Shown here in pieces: positions 1 to 5,632 of a stretch of 6,262 bases of DNA. The first letter of the stretch is position 1, and every line of letters begins with the position of its first letter. The DNA comes from an uncultured Ruminococcus sp. (GTDB lineage Bacteria; Bacillota_A; Clostridia; Oscillospirales; Ruminococcaceae), in contig CAMYYQ010000078.1 in the NCBI GenBank assembly GCA_947303535.1, positions 1-6,262 of the forward strand, read 5' to 3'. The position numbers and the translations under genes were made by a program. The notes under the pieces were generated by a model that was given only the letters and a program-made list of their open reading frames with translations, was not told the origin of the DNA and made no database searches.

Positions 1-1073
1 AACGCTTCATCAAGGACGGCCACGACCTCCTTGACGGTATAGCGCAGTACAGGCTCCCCGACGGAAGCTTCTGTCATACCATGGGGGGCGGCTCCAACGA
101 GACCGCCACTGTACAGGCATACTACTCCTTTGTGTCATTCAAACGCATGACCGAGGGGAAGTCTCCCCTGCTGGTGCTGGACAATTGCAGTCTGCACAGG
201 CAGACTCAGTCCGATACTCACGAGGACAGTCATACTGACGGACATCAGGATAATAACAACGGTGGTAATACAGAAAGTTCCAATACGCGGACTACTGCCG
301 CAAAAAGCTCCACGACTGCAAAGACTTCTGCTGTAAAGACTACCGTAACTTCTGCGGCTTCATCAGCGAAAAGAACTTCTTCCGCAAAGACTGCTGTAGT
401 TACGACTACTGTTACTATCAGGACTTCTCATACTCAGATAACAGTTACTGCCATAGCTCAGCACAGTGACAAGCAGGGCAGCTACAAGCCCACTTTCATA
501 CTCATCATAGCCATAGCAGCTGCGGTCATAGTTCTCATACTGTTCATCACGGGCAAGCGCAATTACAAGAACTTCATCTTCCTTGCAATTGTTGCAGGAG
601 CGGCTGTTGTGATAGTCCTTGTTACGGATATATCCTCGCCCGAGGAATACTACAGCGGCGAGAAGAAGCACAAGGAAAATGCGATAGGCACTGTGACTAT
701 GGAGATAAACTGCGGCACTATCGCAGGAATGGCTGAACATATCCCCGAGGACGGCGTTATTCTTGCGCCTACAGCCTTCGACATAGAGGCTGGGGATACA
801 GTGTTCGATATCCTTACGGAAGCAGCTCAGACTTACGGCATACAGGTGGAGAATACAGGCAGCGCGGGCGGTTCACACGGCATGGTCTACATTGCAGGCA
901 TAAACTATATCTATGAGTTCGACTTTGGCGACCTGTCAGGCTGGGTGTACCATGTAAACGGCATCACTCCCTCACGTAACTGCGGCGAATATGTCCTCAG
1001 TGACGGGGATAAGATCGAGTGGCTGTACACCTGCGAGCTGGGTCACGACCTTGATGAGGTATACGAAAAATGA
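1..1073 (+). CDS. Surface-anchored alpha/alpha-barrel + DUF4430 protein, probable corrinoid-binding partner of the ECF transporter (5' end outside window)
   Basis: The frame is open from nt 3 without a stop, so the gene begins upstream; 356 residues are visible (numbered from nt 3). Residues 1-60 look like the last helices of a prenyltransferase/squalene-oxidase-type barrel (PDGSFCHTMGGGSN, then ATVQAYYSFV at 35-44). Residues 66-160 are a low-complexity linker: His/Asp/Asn-rich at 69-90, then Ser/Thr/Ala/Lys-rich. Two hydrophobic helices follow (about 164-183 and 191-208), separated by the basic turn GKRNYKN, so both flanking parts should lie outside the cell. Residues 228-344 match DUF4430: GDTVFDIL (264-271), SGWVYHVNG (312-320), SDGDKIEWLYT (333-343). 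Barrel plus DUF4430-type beta domain is the layout of intrinsic factor and transcobalamin, so I infer extracellular corrinoid capture for the ECF importer encoded directly downstream (4-bp overlap). Substrate is not proven; another large ligand is possible. Confidence 0.85.
   Translation, partial: RFIKDGHDLLDGIAQYRLPDGSFCHTMGGGSNETATVQAYYSFVSFKRMTEGKSPLLVLDNCSLHRQTQSDTHEDSHTDGHQDNNNGGNTESSNTRTTAAKSSTTAKTSAVKTTVTSAASSAKRTSSAKTAVVTTTVTIRTSHTQITVTAIAQHSDKQGSYKPTFILIIAIAAAVIVLILFITGKRNYKNFIFLAIVAGAAVVIVLVTDISSPEEYYSGEKKHKENAIGTVTMEINCGTIAGMAEHIPEDGVILAPTAFDIEAGDTVFDILTEAAQTYGIQVENTGSAGGSHGMVYIAGINYIYEFDFGDLSGWVYHVNGITPSRNCGEYVLSDGDKIEWLYTCELGHDLDEVYEK
1056..1060 (+). promoter_or_regulatory. Ribosome binding site of ecfT inside the upstream gene
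   Basis: GAGGT lies 9 nt before the ATG at 1070, inside the last codons of the preceding gene. With the ATGA stop/start overlap it supports translational coupling and fixes the ecfT start. Confidence 0.6.
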
Positions 1074-1948
1074 GGAAATTCTCTGAATACAATCCAATAG
1101 TCATTGCCCTGTGGTTTTTCAGCGTTACGGGAGTTGCAATGTTCTGCAATTACCCCGTACTTATGGCGATATCCCTTGTGGGAGCGGTGGTTTTCTTCGT
1201 TTTCAGAAACGGTCTTTCACACGGCAGGGAGCATCTTTTCTTCTGGATACTCTTTGCCGTTCTGGCTCTTGCAAATCCCCTTGTTTCACACAACGGAAAG
1301 ACTGTGCTCTTCGTTATGAACCATAATCCCGTGACTCTTGAATCTCTGCTTTACGGCGTTAATTCGGCAGCTATGATAATCGGAGTGCTGTACTGGTTCA
1401 GGTCGTTCACTCAGATAATGACAAGCGAGAAGCTGCTGTATCTCACAGGTGCGCTTTCGCCCAAGCTTTCGCTGGTACTGTCAATGGCACTCAGGTTCGT
1501 TCCCCTGTTCGGCAGGCAGTCCGAGAAGATAAACAACGCTCAGACCGCTATGGGACTCTACAAGGACGACAATATAATCGACGATATAAAGGGACGTTCC
1601 AGGGTGTTCTCGGTCATGGTAACATGGGCACTTGAAAACGGCATAATCACTGCCGACAGTATGGAAGCAAGAGGCTACGGCACGGGCAGACGCACTCAGC
1701 TAAGACGCTTCGGCTTCCGCGTGGGTGATATATTGCTTCTGATCGTAACGCTGCTGCTTCTTGCAGTTACCGCGGCGGCTGTGGGTACAGACTCCCTCAG
1801 CATTGACTTTTATCCCGAAATAAACATAAAAACTCCCGATATCCTCGGTATATCTGGTATCATCTCATACGGCGCACTTATACTGCTGCCCCTTATCATC
1901 GAAACGGAGGTCAGATTAAAATGGAAATACTTGCGGTCAACGATCTGA
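1070..1948 (+). CDS. ecfT: ECF transporter transmembrane component EcfT (CbiQ family)
   Basis: This 292-residue membrane protein is the T component that couples the ATPase to the S component. Hydrophobic segments lie at about 10-45, 56-72, 95-110, 133-147, 218-238 and 258-278. The long cytoplasmic coupling region (about 148-215) holds the family signatures: the second is a normal ADSMEARGYG (195-204, ARG at 200-202). The first, normally also A-R-G, reads AQTAMGL (157-163), so the usual arginine is methionine. TWALENGIITADSM (185-198) is typical of T proteins from dedicated (group I) ECF systems. The start overlaps the upstream stop as ATGA and has its own GAGGT. The 3' end overlaps the ATPase gene by 28 nt. 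The linkage to a single S component and one fused ATPase argues for a dedicated transporter rather than a shared group II module. Confidence 0.93.
   Translation: MRKFSEYNPIVIALWFFSVTGVAMFCNYPVLMAISLVGAVVFFVFRNGLSHGREHLFFWILFAVLALANPLVSHNGKTVLFVMNHNPVTLESLLYGVNSAAMIIGVLYWFRSFTQIMTSEKLLYLTGALSPKLSLVLSMALRFVPLFGRQSEKINNAQTAMGLYKDDNIIDDIKGRSRVFSVMVTWALENGIITADSMEARGYGTGRRTQLRRFGFRVGDILLLIVTLLLLAVTAAAVGTDSLSIDFYPEINIKTPDILGISGIISYGALILLPLIIETEVRLKWKYLRSTI
1906..1910 (+). promoter_or_regulatory. Ribosome binding site of the fused ECF ATPase
   Basis: GGAGG lies 10 nt before the ATG at 1921, within the ecfT coding region. It supports starting the ATPase there, with 28 nt overlap. Confidence 0.65.
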
Positions 1949-3552
1949 CCTTTACTTACCCTCAGTGCAGCTCCCCTGCACTCAATAATATCAATTTTAC
2001 CCTTAACAGCGGCGAATTCGCTGTACTATGCGGAGCTACGGGCAGCGGCAAGTCCACTCTGCTGCGTATGCTGAAACGTGAGCTGTCTCCTCTCGGAGAT
2101 GTCAACGGAAGAGTTCTTTTCTGCGGAAAGGAATTATCCACCCTCGATGACAGAACTTCCGCAGCTTCCATTGGCTTTGTCATGCAGCGCCCCGAACAGC
2201 AGATAGTCACCGACAAGGTGTGGCACGAGCTTGCTTTCGGACTTGAAAATCTTGGTGTGAAGCCCGATGATATATACCGACGCATTGCAGAAATGGCAAG
2301 CTATTTCGGTATCGGGGACTGGTTCGACAGGGATACTGCGGAGCTTTCGGGCGGACAGAAGCAGCTCCTCAATCTTGCTTCCGTACTGGTCATGCAGCCA
2401 AAGCTCCTTATCCTCGATGAACCCACTGCACAGCTCGACCCCATTGCCGCTGCGGACTTCATCGCTACACTGAAACGTCTCAATCAGGACTTCGGTCTTA
2501 CTATAATCATGGCTGAACATCGCCTTGAGGACGTTGTTCCAGGTTGCGACAGGCTACTTGTCATGGAAAAGGGCAGTCTCATAGCTGACGCTCCCCCCTC
2601 AGATGCTGTAAATACGCTGAAAAGCCGTCCCGATATCCTCTGCAGTATGCCTGCGGCTTCGCGCCTTTACGCGAAGCTCAGCGGCAGCGGAAGCTGTCCG
2701 CTGACAGTCCGCGAGGGCAGGTCTTTCATCGAGAGCAGTTACGGAAATACTACTCGCGGACTTGCGCAGGCATCGTATGTGCACGAGGACAGTACAGCTC
2801 TCGAATTCAGGGACGTTTATTTCCGCTACACTCGGGACGGCAGGGACATTCTCGACGGACTCAGCTTCAAGGTGTACAGCGGCGAGATATTCTGTATACT
2901 TGGCGGCAACGGTTCGGGAAAGACTACGGCTCTGTCCGCAGCAGCAGGACTTCTCAGAGCGTACAGCGGCAAAATAACCGTTCTCGGCAAAAAGCTCAAA
3001 GACTACAAGAACCGCTCACTGTACAGGGAGTGCCTTGCTATGCTCCCACAGGACGTTCAGACCGTGTTTCTGAAAAATACTGTCCGTGAGGAACTGGAAG
3101 AGCGCGGTGCGGAGCTGTCTCAGCTGCCCTATGATATCTCTCATCTTCTCGACAAGCACCCTTATGACCTTTCGGGGGGCGAACAGCAGCTTGCTGCACT
3201 GGCTAAAGTCCTTGCTGCAAAGCCTAAGATACTTCTCCTTGACGAGCCTACAAAAGGTCTGGACGCTGCCGCAAAGCTGAATATGATGTCGGTCATGCAG
3301 TCCCTGAAAGAAAAAGGCGTGACCATAATAACCGTCACTCACGATGTGGAGTTCGCTGCTGTATGCGCTGACAGGTGCGCCATGTTCTTCGGCGGAAAGA
3401 TAGTCTCCATAGGTACTCCTAATGAGTTCTTCTCGCAGAGCAGCTTCTACACTACGGCAATAAGCAGAATGACTCGCGGTTACTTCGACAATATAATCAC
3501 TGTGGACAATGCTGCCGAGATATGCCGTATCAACGGCAGAAAGGAGTTATGA
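1921..3552 (+). CDS. ecfA: Energy-coupling factor ATPase, two ABC domains fused in one chain (EcfA-EcfA')
   Basis: This 543-residue protein hydrolyses ATP to drive the ECF importer; in many systems the two ATPases are separate proteins, here they are fused. Domain 1: Walker A GATGSGKST (38-46), Q-loop Gln89, signature LSGGQ (142-146), Walker B LLILDE (162-167), D-loop QLD, H-loop His200. A linker of about 60 residues (230-290) follows. Domain 2: Walker A GGNGSGKTT (328-336), Q-loop Gln377, signature LSGGE (417-421), Walker B ILLLDE (437-442), H-loop His474. All catalytic residues for both sites are present, so both should be active. Domain 2 has only 84 residues from the Walker A lysine to the signature serine, against 99 in domain 1, so its helical subdomain is shorter. 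Translation is coupled to ecfT by overlap, and the S component starts 1 nt after the stop. Confidence 0.95.
   Translation: MEILAVNDLTFTYPQCSSPALNNINFTLNSGEFAVLCGATGSGKSTLLRMLKRELSPLGDVNGRVLFCGKELSTLDDRTSAASIGFVMQRPEQQIVTDKVWHELAFGLENLGVKPDDIYRRIAEMASYFGIGDWFDRDTAELSGGQKQLLNLASVLVMQPKLLILDEPTAQLDPIAAADFIATLKRLNQDFGLTIIMAEHRLEDVVPGCDRLLVMEKGSLIADAPPSDAVNTLKSRPDILCSMPAASRLYAKLSGSGSCPLTVREGRSFIESSYGNTTRGLAQASYVHEDSTALEFRDVYFRYTRDGRDILDGLSFKVYSGEIFCILGGNGSGKTTALSAAAGLLRAYSGKITVLGKKLKDYKNRSLYRECLAMLPQDVQTVFLKNTVREELEERGAELSQLPYDISHLLDKHPYDLSGGEQQLAALAKVLAAKPKILLLDEPTKGLDAAAKLNMMSVMQSLKEKGVTIITVTHDVEFAAVCADRCAMFFGGKIVSIGTPNEFFSQSSFYTTAISRMTRGYFDNIITVDNAAEICRINGRKEL
3541..3546 (+). promoter_or_regulatory. 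Ribosome binding site that decides the S-component start
   Basis: AAGGAG lies 7 nt before the ATG at 3554. The upstream in-frame ATG at 3509 has no comparable site and would overlap the ATPase gene by 44 nt, so 3554 is preferred. Confidence 0.75.
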
Positions 3553-3553
3553 T

Positions 3554-4240
3554 ATGATCCTGATAAAAAACAAAAGCCTCAGAGACTTCATAAGGTACGC
3601 CGTACCGCTTGTGGCAGTTCCCCTTATTACTATTGCGGGAGCTGTTGCCTTTGACGAGAAAAAACATATCATCATCTCCCTTGCAGTTGCAGTATCGGCA
3701 CTTCTTCTCTTCGCGGCAGGCTTTGAAAAAAAGTCCACGGGAACTCGCCGAATGGTCATTGTTGCGGTCATGGTGGCACTTTGCTTCGCAGGACGCTTTA
3801 TCCCCTTTCTGAACCCCATAGCTGCACTCACTATCATTACTGCCCTGTATCTGGGCGGTGAAGCAGGCTTTCTCGTTGGTTCGCTGTCAGCTGTACTCTC
3901 CAATTTCTACTTTGGACAGGGTCCTTGGACTGCCTTTCAGATGCTTGCATGGGGACTCATCGGCTTCTTCGCAGGGCTACTGGCTGACAAGCTGATGAAA
4001 AGCCGCGTTCTCCTGCTCATATACGGCGCAGCGGCAGGTCTTGCGTACTCTTTCATCATGGACATCTGGACTGTCCTGTGGTATAACCAGGGCTTCGATG
4101 TGAAGCTCTACCTTGCGGCACTTGTGACCGCTATCCCTTATACTGCGTCATATGCAGTGTCAAATGTGCTGTTCCTGTATCTACTTGCCAAGCCTTTCGG
4201 TGAGAAGCTCCATAGGATAAAGGTGAAATACGGAATATAA
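3554..4240 (+). CDS. ECF transporter S component, probably corrinoid-specific (CbrT-like)
   Basis: This 228-residue integral membrane protein is the substrate-binding S component. Residues 67-211 form the usual six-helix core. Its first helix carries small-residue spacing A71-xxx-A75-xxx-A79, as in the AxxxA motif that S components use to contact EcfT. FIPFLNP (82-88), ALYLGGEAGFLVGSLSAVLS (97-116) and FGQGPWTAFQMLAWGLIGFFAG (120-141) are typical of the family. An N-terminal extension adds two hydrophobic segments (about 17-33 and 39-57), so eight helices are likely. Specificity is not readable from motifs I can verify; cobalamin or a related corrinoid is inferred from the DUF4430/barrel gene at the head of the operon. 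The start is chosen for AAGGAG 7 nt upstream and a 1-nt gap after the ATPase stop. The gene is the last of the operon and is followed by a strong terminator. Confidence 0.88.
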   Translation: MILIKNKSLRDFIRYAVPLVAVPLITIAGAVAFDEKKHIIISLAVAVSALLLFAAGFEKKSTGTRRMVIVAVMVALCFAGRFIPFLNPIAALTIITALYLGGEAGFLVGSLSAVLSNFYFGQGPWTAFQMLAWGLIGFFAGLLADKLMKSRVLLLIYGAAAGLAYSFIMDIWTVLWYNQGFDVKLYLAALVTAIPYTASYAVSNVLFLYLLAKPFGEKLHRIKVKYGI

Positions 4241-4282
4241 AAAACTCCCCTGACTTATAGGCTTATGCTCATATAGAAGTTT

Positions 4283-4320
4283 TGCCCCAAAGCAGCTAAA
4301 CTGCTTTGGGGCATCTATTT
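4283..4320 (+). terminator. Rho-independent terminator of the ECF operon
   Basis: TGCCCCAAAGCAG (4283-4295) and CTGCTTTGGGGCA (4301-4313) pair perfectly over 13 bp around the loop CTAAA, followed by T-rich TCTATTTTATTT. It starts 43 nt after the S-component stop. On the opposite strand the hairpin is followed by AAAC rather than a T tract, so it serves mainly the + strand. Confidence 0.9.
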
Positions 4321-4347
4321 TATTTGGTTGCTCGGATAAATCAGAAT

Positions 4348-4713
4348 TTATAGCAAAAGTTTGTCTTGTGGATTTTTGGTGAACCAATCATTTAGCCAAA
4401 GCTTTTCACCATAACTGTCGATAGACCTGCCTAAAATTATGAGCAAGGCGTTTTTTCTATCTTCATCATCATAATTCATTACTTCAAGCATATGATGAGC
4501 GCACCATATTCTTACATTTGAATTAGAATGACTAAGTAATTCGGCGAACGCCTTTTTGTATTCAGGTGTTTTCAATTCTATGTTTTTTGCAATTGCACGA
4601 AGTTTATCTGCTAACTTGTTGTTCCGTCTGAGATTATTTCCATGAGATAAACCCATTTGATTGATTTGCTCCAATTCAATAGCATAATCAATATATTTTT
4701 TTATCGACTCCAT
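4348..4713 (-). CDS. DUF2019-like helical (HEAT-type) protein, function unknown
   Basis: This is a 121-residue, all-helical-looking soluble protein with no signal peptide or membrane segment. It resembles the DUF2019 family: an N-terminal helix (YIDYAIELEQ, 7-16), a central helix, then LLSHSNSNVRIWCAHHMLEV (59-78), the VRxxAAxxLL-type HEAT helix, and a C-terminal helix ending LWLNDW (105-110). The second ATG (4713) is chosen over the in-frame ATG at 4725, because GGAG lies 6 nt before it while the first has no clear site. It is driven by the consensus promoter at 4755-4783. It is convergent with the ECF operon and visibly AT-richer, suggesting separate acquisition. HEAT-like small proteins can be protein-binding or immunity factors, but nothing here proves that. 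Family assignment is by eye. Confidence 0.75.
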   Translation of the reverse strand: MESIKKYIDYAIELEQINQMGLSHGNNLRRNNKLADKLRAIAKNIELKTPEYKKAFAELLSHSNSNVRIWCAHHMLEVMNYDDEDRKNALLIILGRSIDSYGEKLWLNDWFTKNPQDKLLL

Positions 4714-4754
4714 TATTAACTCCATGATATAAATTCCAATCTATGTTTGAAATA

Positions 4755-4783
4755 ATTATATCACGGCATAGCCGCTCTGTCAA
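4755..4783 (-). promoter_or_regulatory. Consensus sigma-A promoter of the DUF2019-like gene
   Basis: On the - strand, TTGACA (4783-4778) and TATAAT (4760-4755) are separated by exactly 17 nt. Both hexamers are perfect consensus. The predicted transcript would start near 4748 and give a leader of about 35 nt before the ATG at 4713. Confidence 0.85.
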
Positions 4784-4842
4784 TAGAAACGCCATAGTAC
4801 TTCTGACTTTAAATCACAAGTACTATGGCGTAGTATTTCTAT
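4783..4842 (-). terminator. Inverted repeat, possible terminator of the small secreted-protein gene
   Basis: CGCCATAGTACTT (4790-4802) and AAGTACTATGGCG (4818-4830) are a perfect 13-bp inverted repeat with a 15-nt loop. ATAGAAA (4783-4789) and TTTCTAT (4836-4842) extend it, with a 5-nt bulge TAGTA. Read on the - strand it follows the stop at 4878 and is trailed by TTTCTATT, which suits a terminator; the tract is not a pure T run. It touches the -35 box of the next gene. Confidence 0.55.
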
Positions 4843-4877
4843 ATGAGTACCGACCTATAGGGGAGTCTTTATTATGC

Positions 4878-5165
4878 TCAACCTCCAAAAGGTGTTGAGT
4901 ATGGATTTTTATTAGGTATGGCTATAGGCTGCGGAGCATATGAGCGTCCAAATTCTCTGCCGCATTTCCAACAGATATTAATGATCCAGTTGCCTGAATA
5001 AAGTGTCCATGTCGAATGACGACAAGATGAGTTATAGCTGCTTGCAGCACTTGCAACAAGAGTCTTGTTTGATTTAGCAGAAGTTGATTTCGTTAAGACC
5101 GTACTTGTTCCAAGAAGTGTAAATGCCATTGCGGTTGCTGAGATTTTTTTTACGATGTTTTTCAT
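4878..5165 (-). CDS. Small secreted protein with Cys/His (zinc-ribbon-like) cluster, unknown function
   Basis: This 95-residue precursor has a clear signal peptide: basic MKNIVKK, hydrophobic core about 8-24, and possible cleavage after STSA (Ala30) or ASA (Ala40). The mature part holds C48-x-H50 and C65-x-x-C68 (CRHSTW, then CWKCGREFGR), a spacing that could bind zinc or form disulfides, plus aromatic residues between them. The tail (76-95) is Pro/Gly-rich and disordered-looking. The ribosome binding site AAAGGAAAG (within 5180-5171) sits 5-8 nt before the ATG. It lies upstream of the DUF2019-like gene on the same strand, but a hairpin and a separate promoter lie between them, so they are probably not one transcript. 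I do not recognise the family by name. It could be a secreted peptide or a small toxin-like factor, but there is no direct evidence. Confidence 0.72.
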   Translation of the reverse strand: MKNIVKKISATAMAFTLLGTSTVLTKSTSAKSNKTLVASAASSYNSSCRHSTWTLYSGNWIINICWKCGREFGRSYAPQPIAIPNKNPYSTPFGG

Positions 5166-5200
5166 TTTTACTTTCCTTTCGTTTTTAATTGATTATAACG

Positions 5201-5258
5201 TGATGTAAATGCATTCACCTTACAGTCATTATATTACACTCAATGTGCTTTTACATCA
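5201..5258 (-). promoter_or_regulatory. Probable promoter/operator region of the small secreted-protein gene
   Basis: TGATGTAAATGCATT (5201-5215) and AATGTGCTTTTACATCA (5242-5258) form an imperfect inverted repeat with an outer 9-bp perfect part (TGATGTAAA). Between the arms on the - strand lies TATAAT (5233-5228). The best -35-like partner is TTGATG (5259-5254), 20 nt from that box or 17 nt from the overlapping TAATAT. The arms flanking a -10 box suggest an operator for a dimeric regulator. Exact promoter boxes are uncertain. Confidence 0.4.
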
Positions 5259-5308
5259 ATAATATAAGAGTTAAATGGCACTAATCACGAGTAAGTAGCC
5301 GTTAGCTT

Positions 5309-5332
5309 GTAGGGACGAATTCCGTTCGCCCA
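5309..5332 (+). repeat. Palindromic unit A
   Basis: TGTAGGGACGAA then TTCGCCC: CGAA/TTCG and GGG/CCC pair with a bulged A. The usual CAGTTACG tail is missing and is replaced by ATCAATACC, so the unit is diverged. Confidence 0.55.
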
Positions 5333-5403
5333 TCAATACCGATGATACTCCCCGTGTCGAGAAGCAATTACCCTTTTGATGATATCCGCCGCCCGAGCAA
5401 GGG

Positions 5404-5420
5404 AGCGCAGGCTCTGCGCT
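5404..5420. repeat. Short perfect hairpin
   Basis: AGCGCAG (5404-5410) and CTGCGCT (5414-5420) pair perfectly over 7 bp with loop GCT. It abuts unit B and has no T tract, so it is not a typical terminator. Confidence 0.55.
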
Positions 5421-5457
5421 GTAGGGGCTGCCTCTGGCAGTCCGCCAGTTACGATGC
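5420..5457 (+). repeat. Palindromic unit B
   Basis: TGTAGGGGCTGCC, loop TCT, GGCAGTCC gives an 8-bp stem with one G-T pair, followed by the shared tail CGCCAGTTACGATGCA. Confidence 0.65.
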
Positions 5458-5493
5458 AAATAACAAGATACGATGTGTAGGGGCGGCGGATTT

Positions 5494-5518
5494 AATTCAT
5501 AATTCATAATGCATAATT
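5494..5518. repeat. 7-bp tandem repeat, three copies
   Basis: AATTCAT, AATTCAT and AATGCAT follow head to tail (5494-5514) and lead into AATT before unit D. AT-rich spacer between palindromic units. Confidence 0.55.
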
Positions 5519-5556
5519 GTAGGGACGACCATTGGTCGTCCGAGCCTTACGATGCA
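5518..5556 (+). repeat. Palindromic unit D
   Basis: TGTAGGGACGACC, then GGTCGTCC: GGACGACC (5523-5530) and GGTCGTCC (5534-5541) pair perfectly over 8 bp. The tail CGAGCCTTACGATGCA is a variant of the shared tail. Confidence 0.7.
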
Positions 5557-5572
5557 TATAAAATGAACGTAT

Positions 5573-5607
5573 TGTAGGGGCGCTTTCCGAGTGCCCGTCA
5601 GTTACGA
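5573..5607 (+). repeat. Palindromic unit E (left member of the facing pair)
   Basis: TGTAGGGGCGCT (stem GGGCGCT, 5578-5584) and AGTGCCC (5590-5596) pair with one G-T, followed by the full tail GTCAGTTACGA. It faces unit G in inverted orientation. Confidence 0.7.
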
Positions 5608-5632
5608 ATAAACTTAAAATAATTACGTTTCC

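Larger units (their letters stand above)
5385..5490. repeat. Sub-element bounded by a 10-bp perfect inverted repeat
   Basis: TCCGCCGCCC (5385-5394) and GGGCGGCGGA (5481-5490) are exact reverse complements about 86 nt apart. The right arm is preceded by TGTA (5476-5480), the same opening as the other units. The interval holds a 7-bp palindrome and unit B. Confidence 0.5.

Noticed and set aside
1..80. Cobalamin riboswitch upstream of the operon
   Set aside because: The window opens inside a coding region, so any leader lies outside; nothing can be said from this sequence.
81..83. ATG at 81 as the start of the first gene
   Set aside because: The frame is open back to nt 3 and the upstream residues (Y-x-x-PDGSF) belong to the barrel repeat, so this methionine is internal.
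363..740. 125-residue - strand frame opposite gene 1
   Set aside because: It is a shadow of the Ser/Thr linker and membrane helices and has low-complexity composition.
3509..3553. Earlier start of the S component at 3509
   Set aside because: It overlaps the ATPase gene, lacks a ribosome binding site, and the added residues are polar; AAGGAG favours 3554.
1070..4240. Cobalt (CbiMNQO) or nickel ECF transporter
   Set aside because: No CbiM/CbiN-like protein is present; the S component is of the vitamin type and the ATPase is a fused pair. A cobalt role is not fully excluded.
4714..4725. Start of the DUF2019-like gene at 4725
   Set aside because: No clear ribosome binding site precedes it, while its own first codons supply GGAG for the ATG at 4713. 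A start at 4725 is not excluded.
5271..5507. 78-residue open frame on the - strand
   Set aside because: It runs through the palindromic repeats, has no family resemblance and no convincing start signal.
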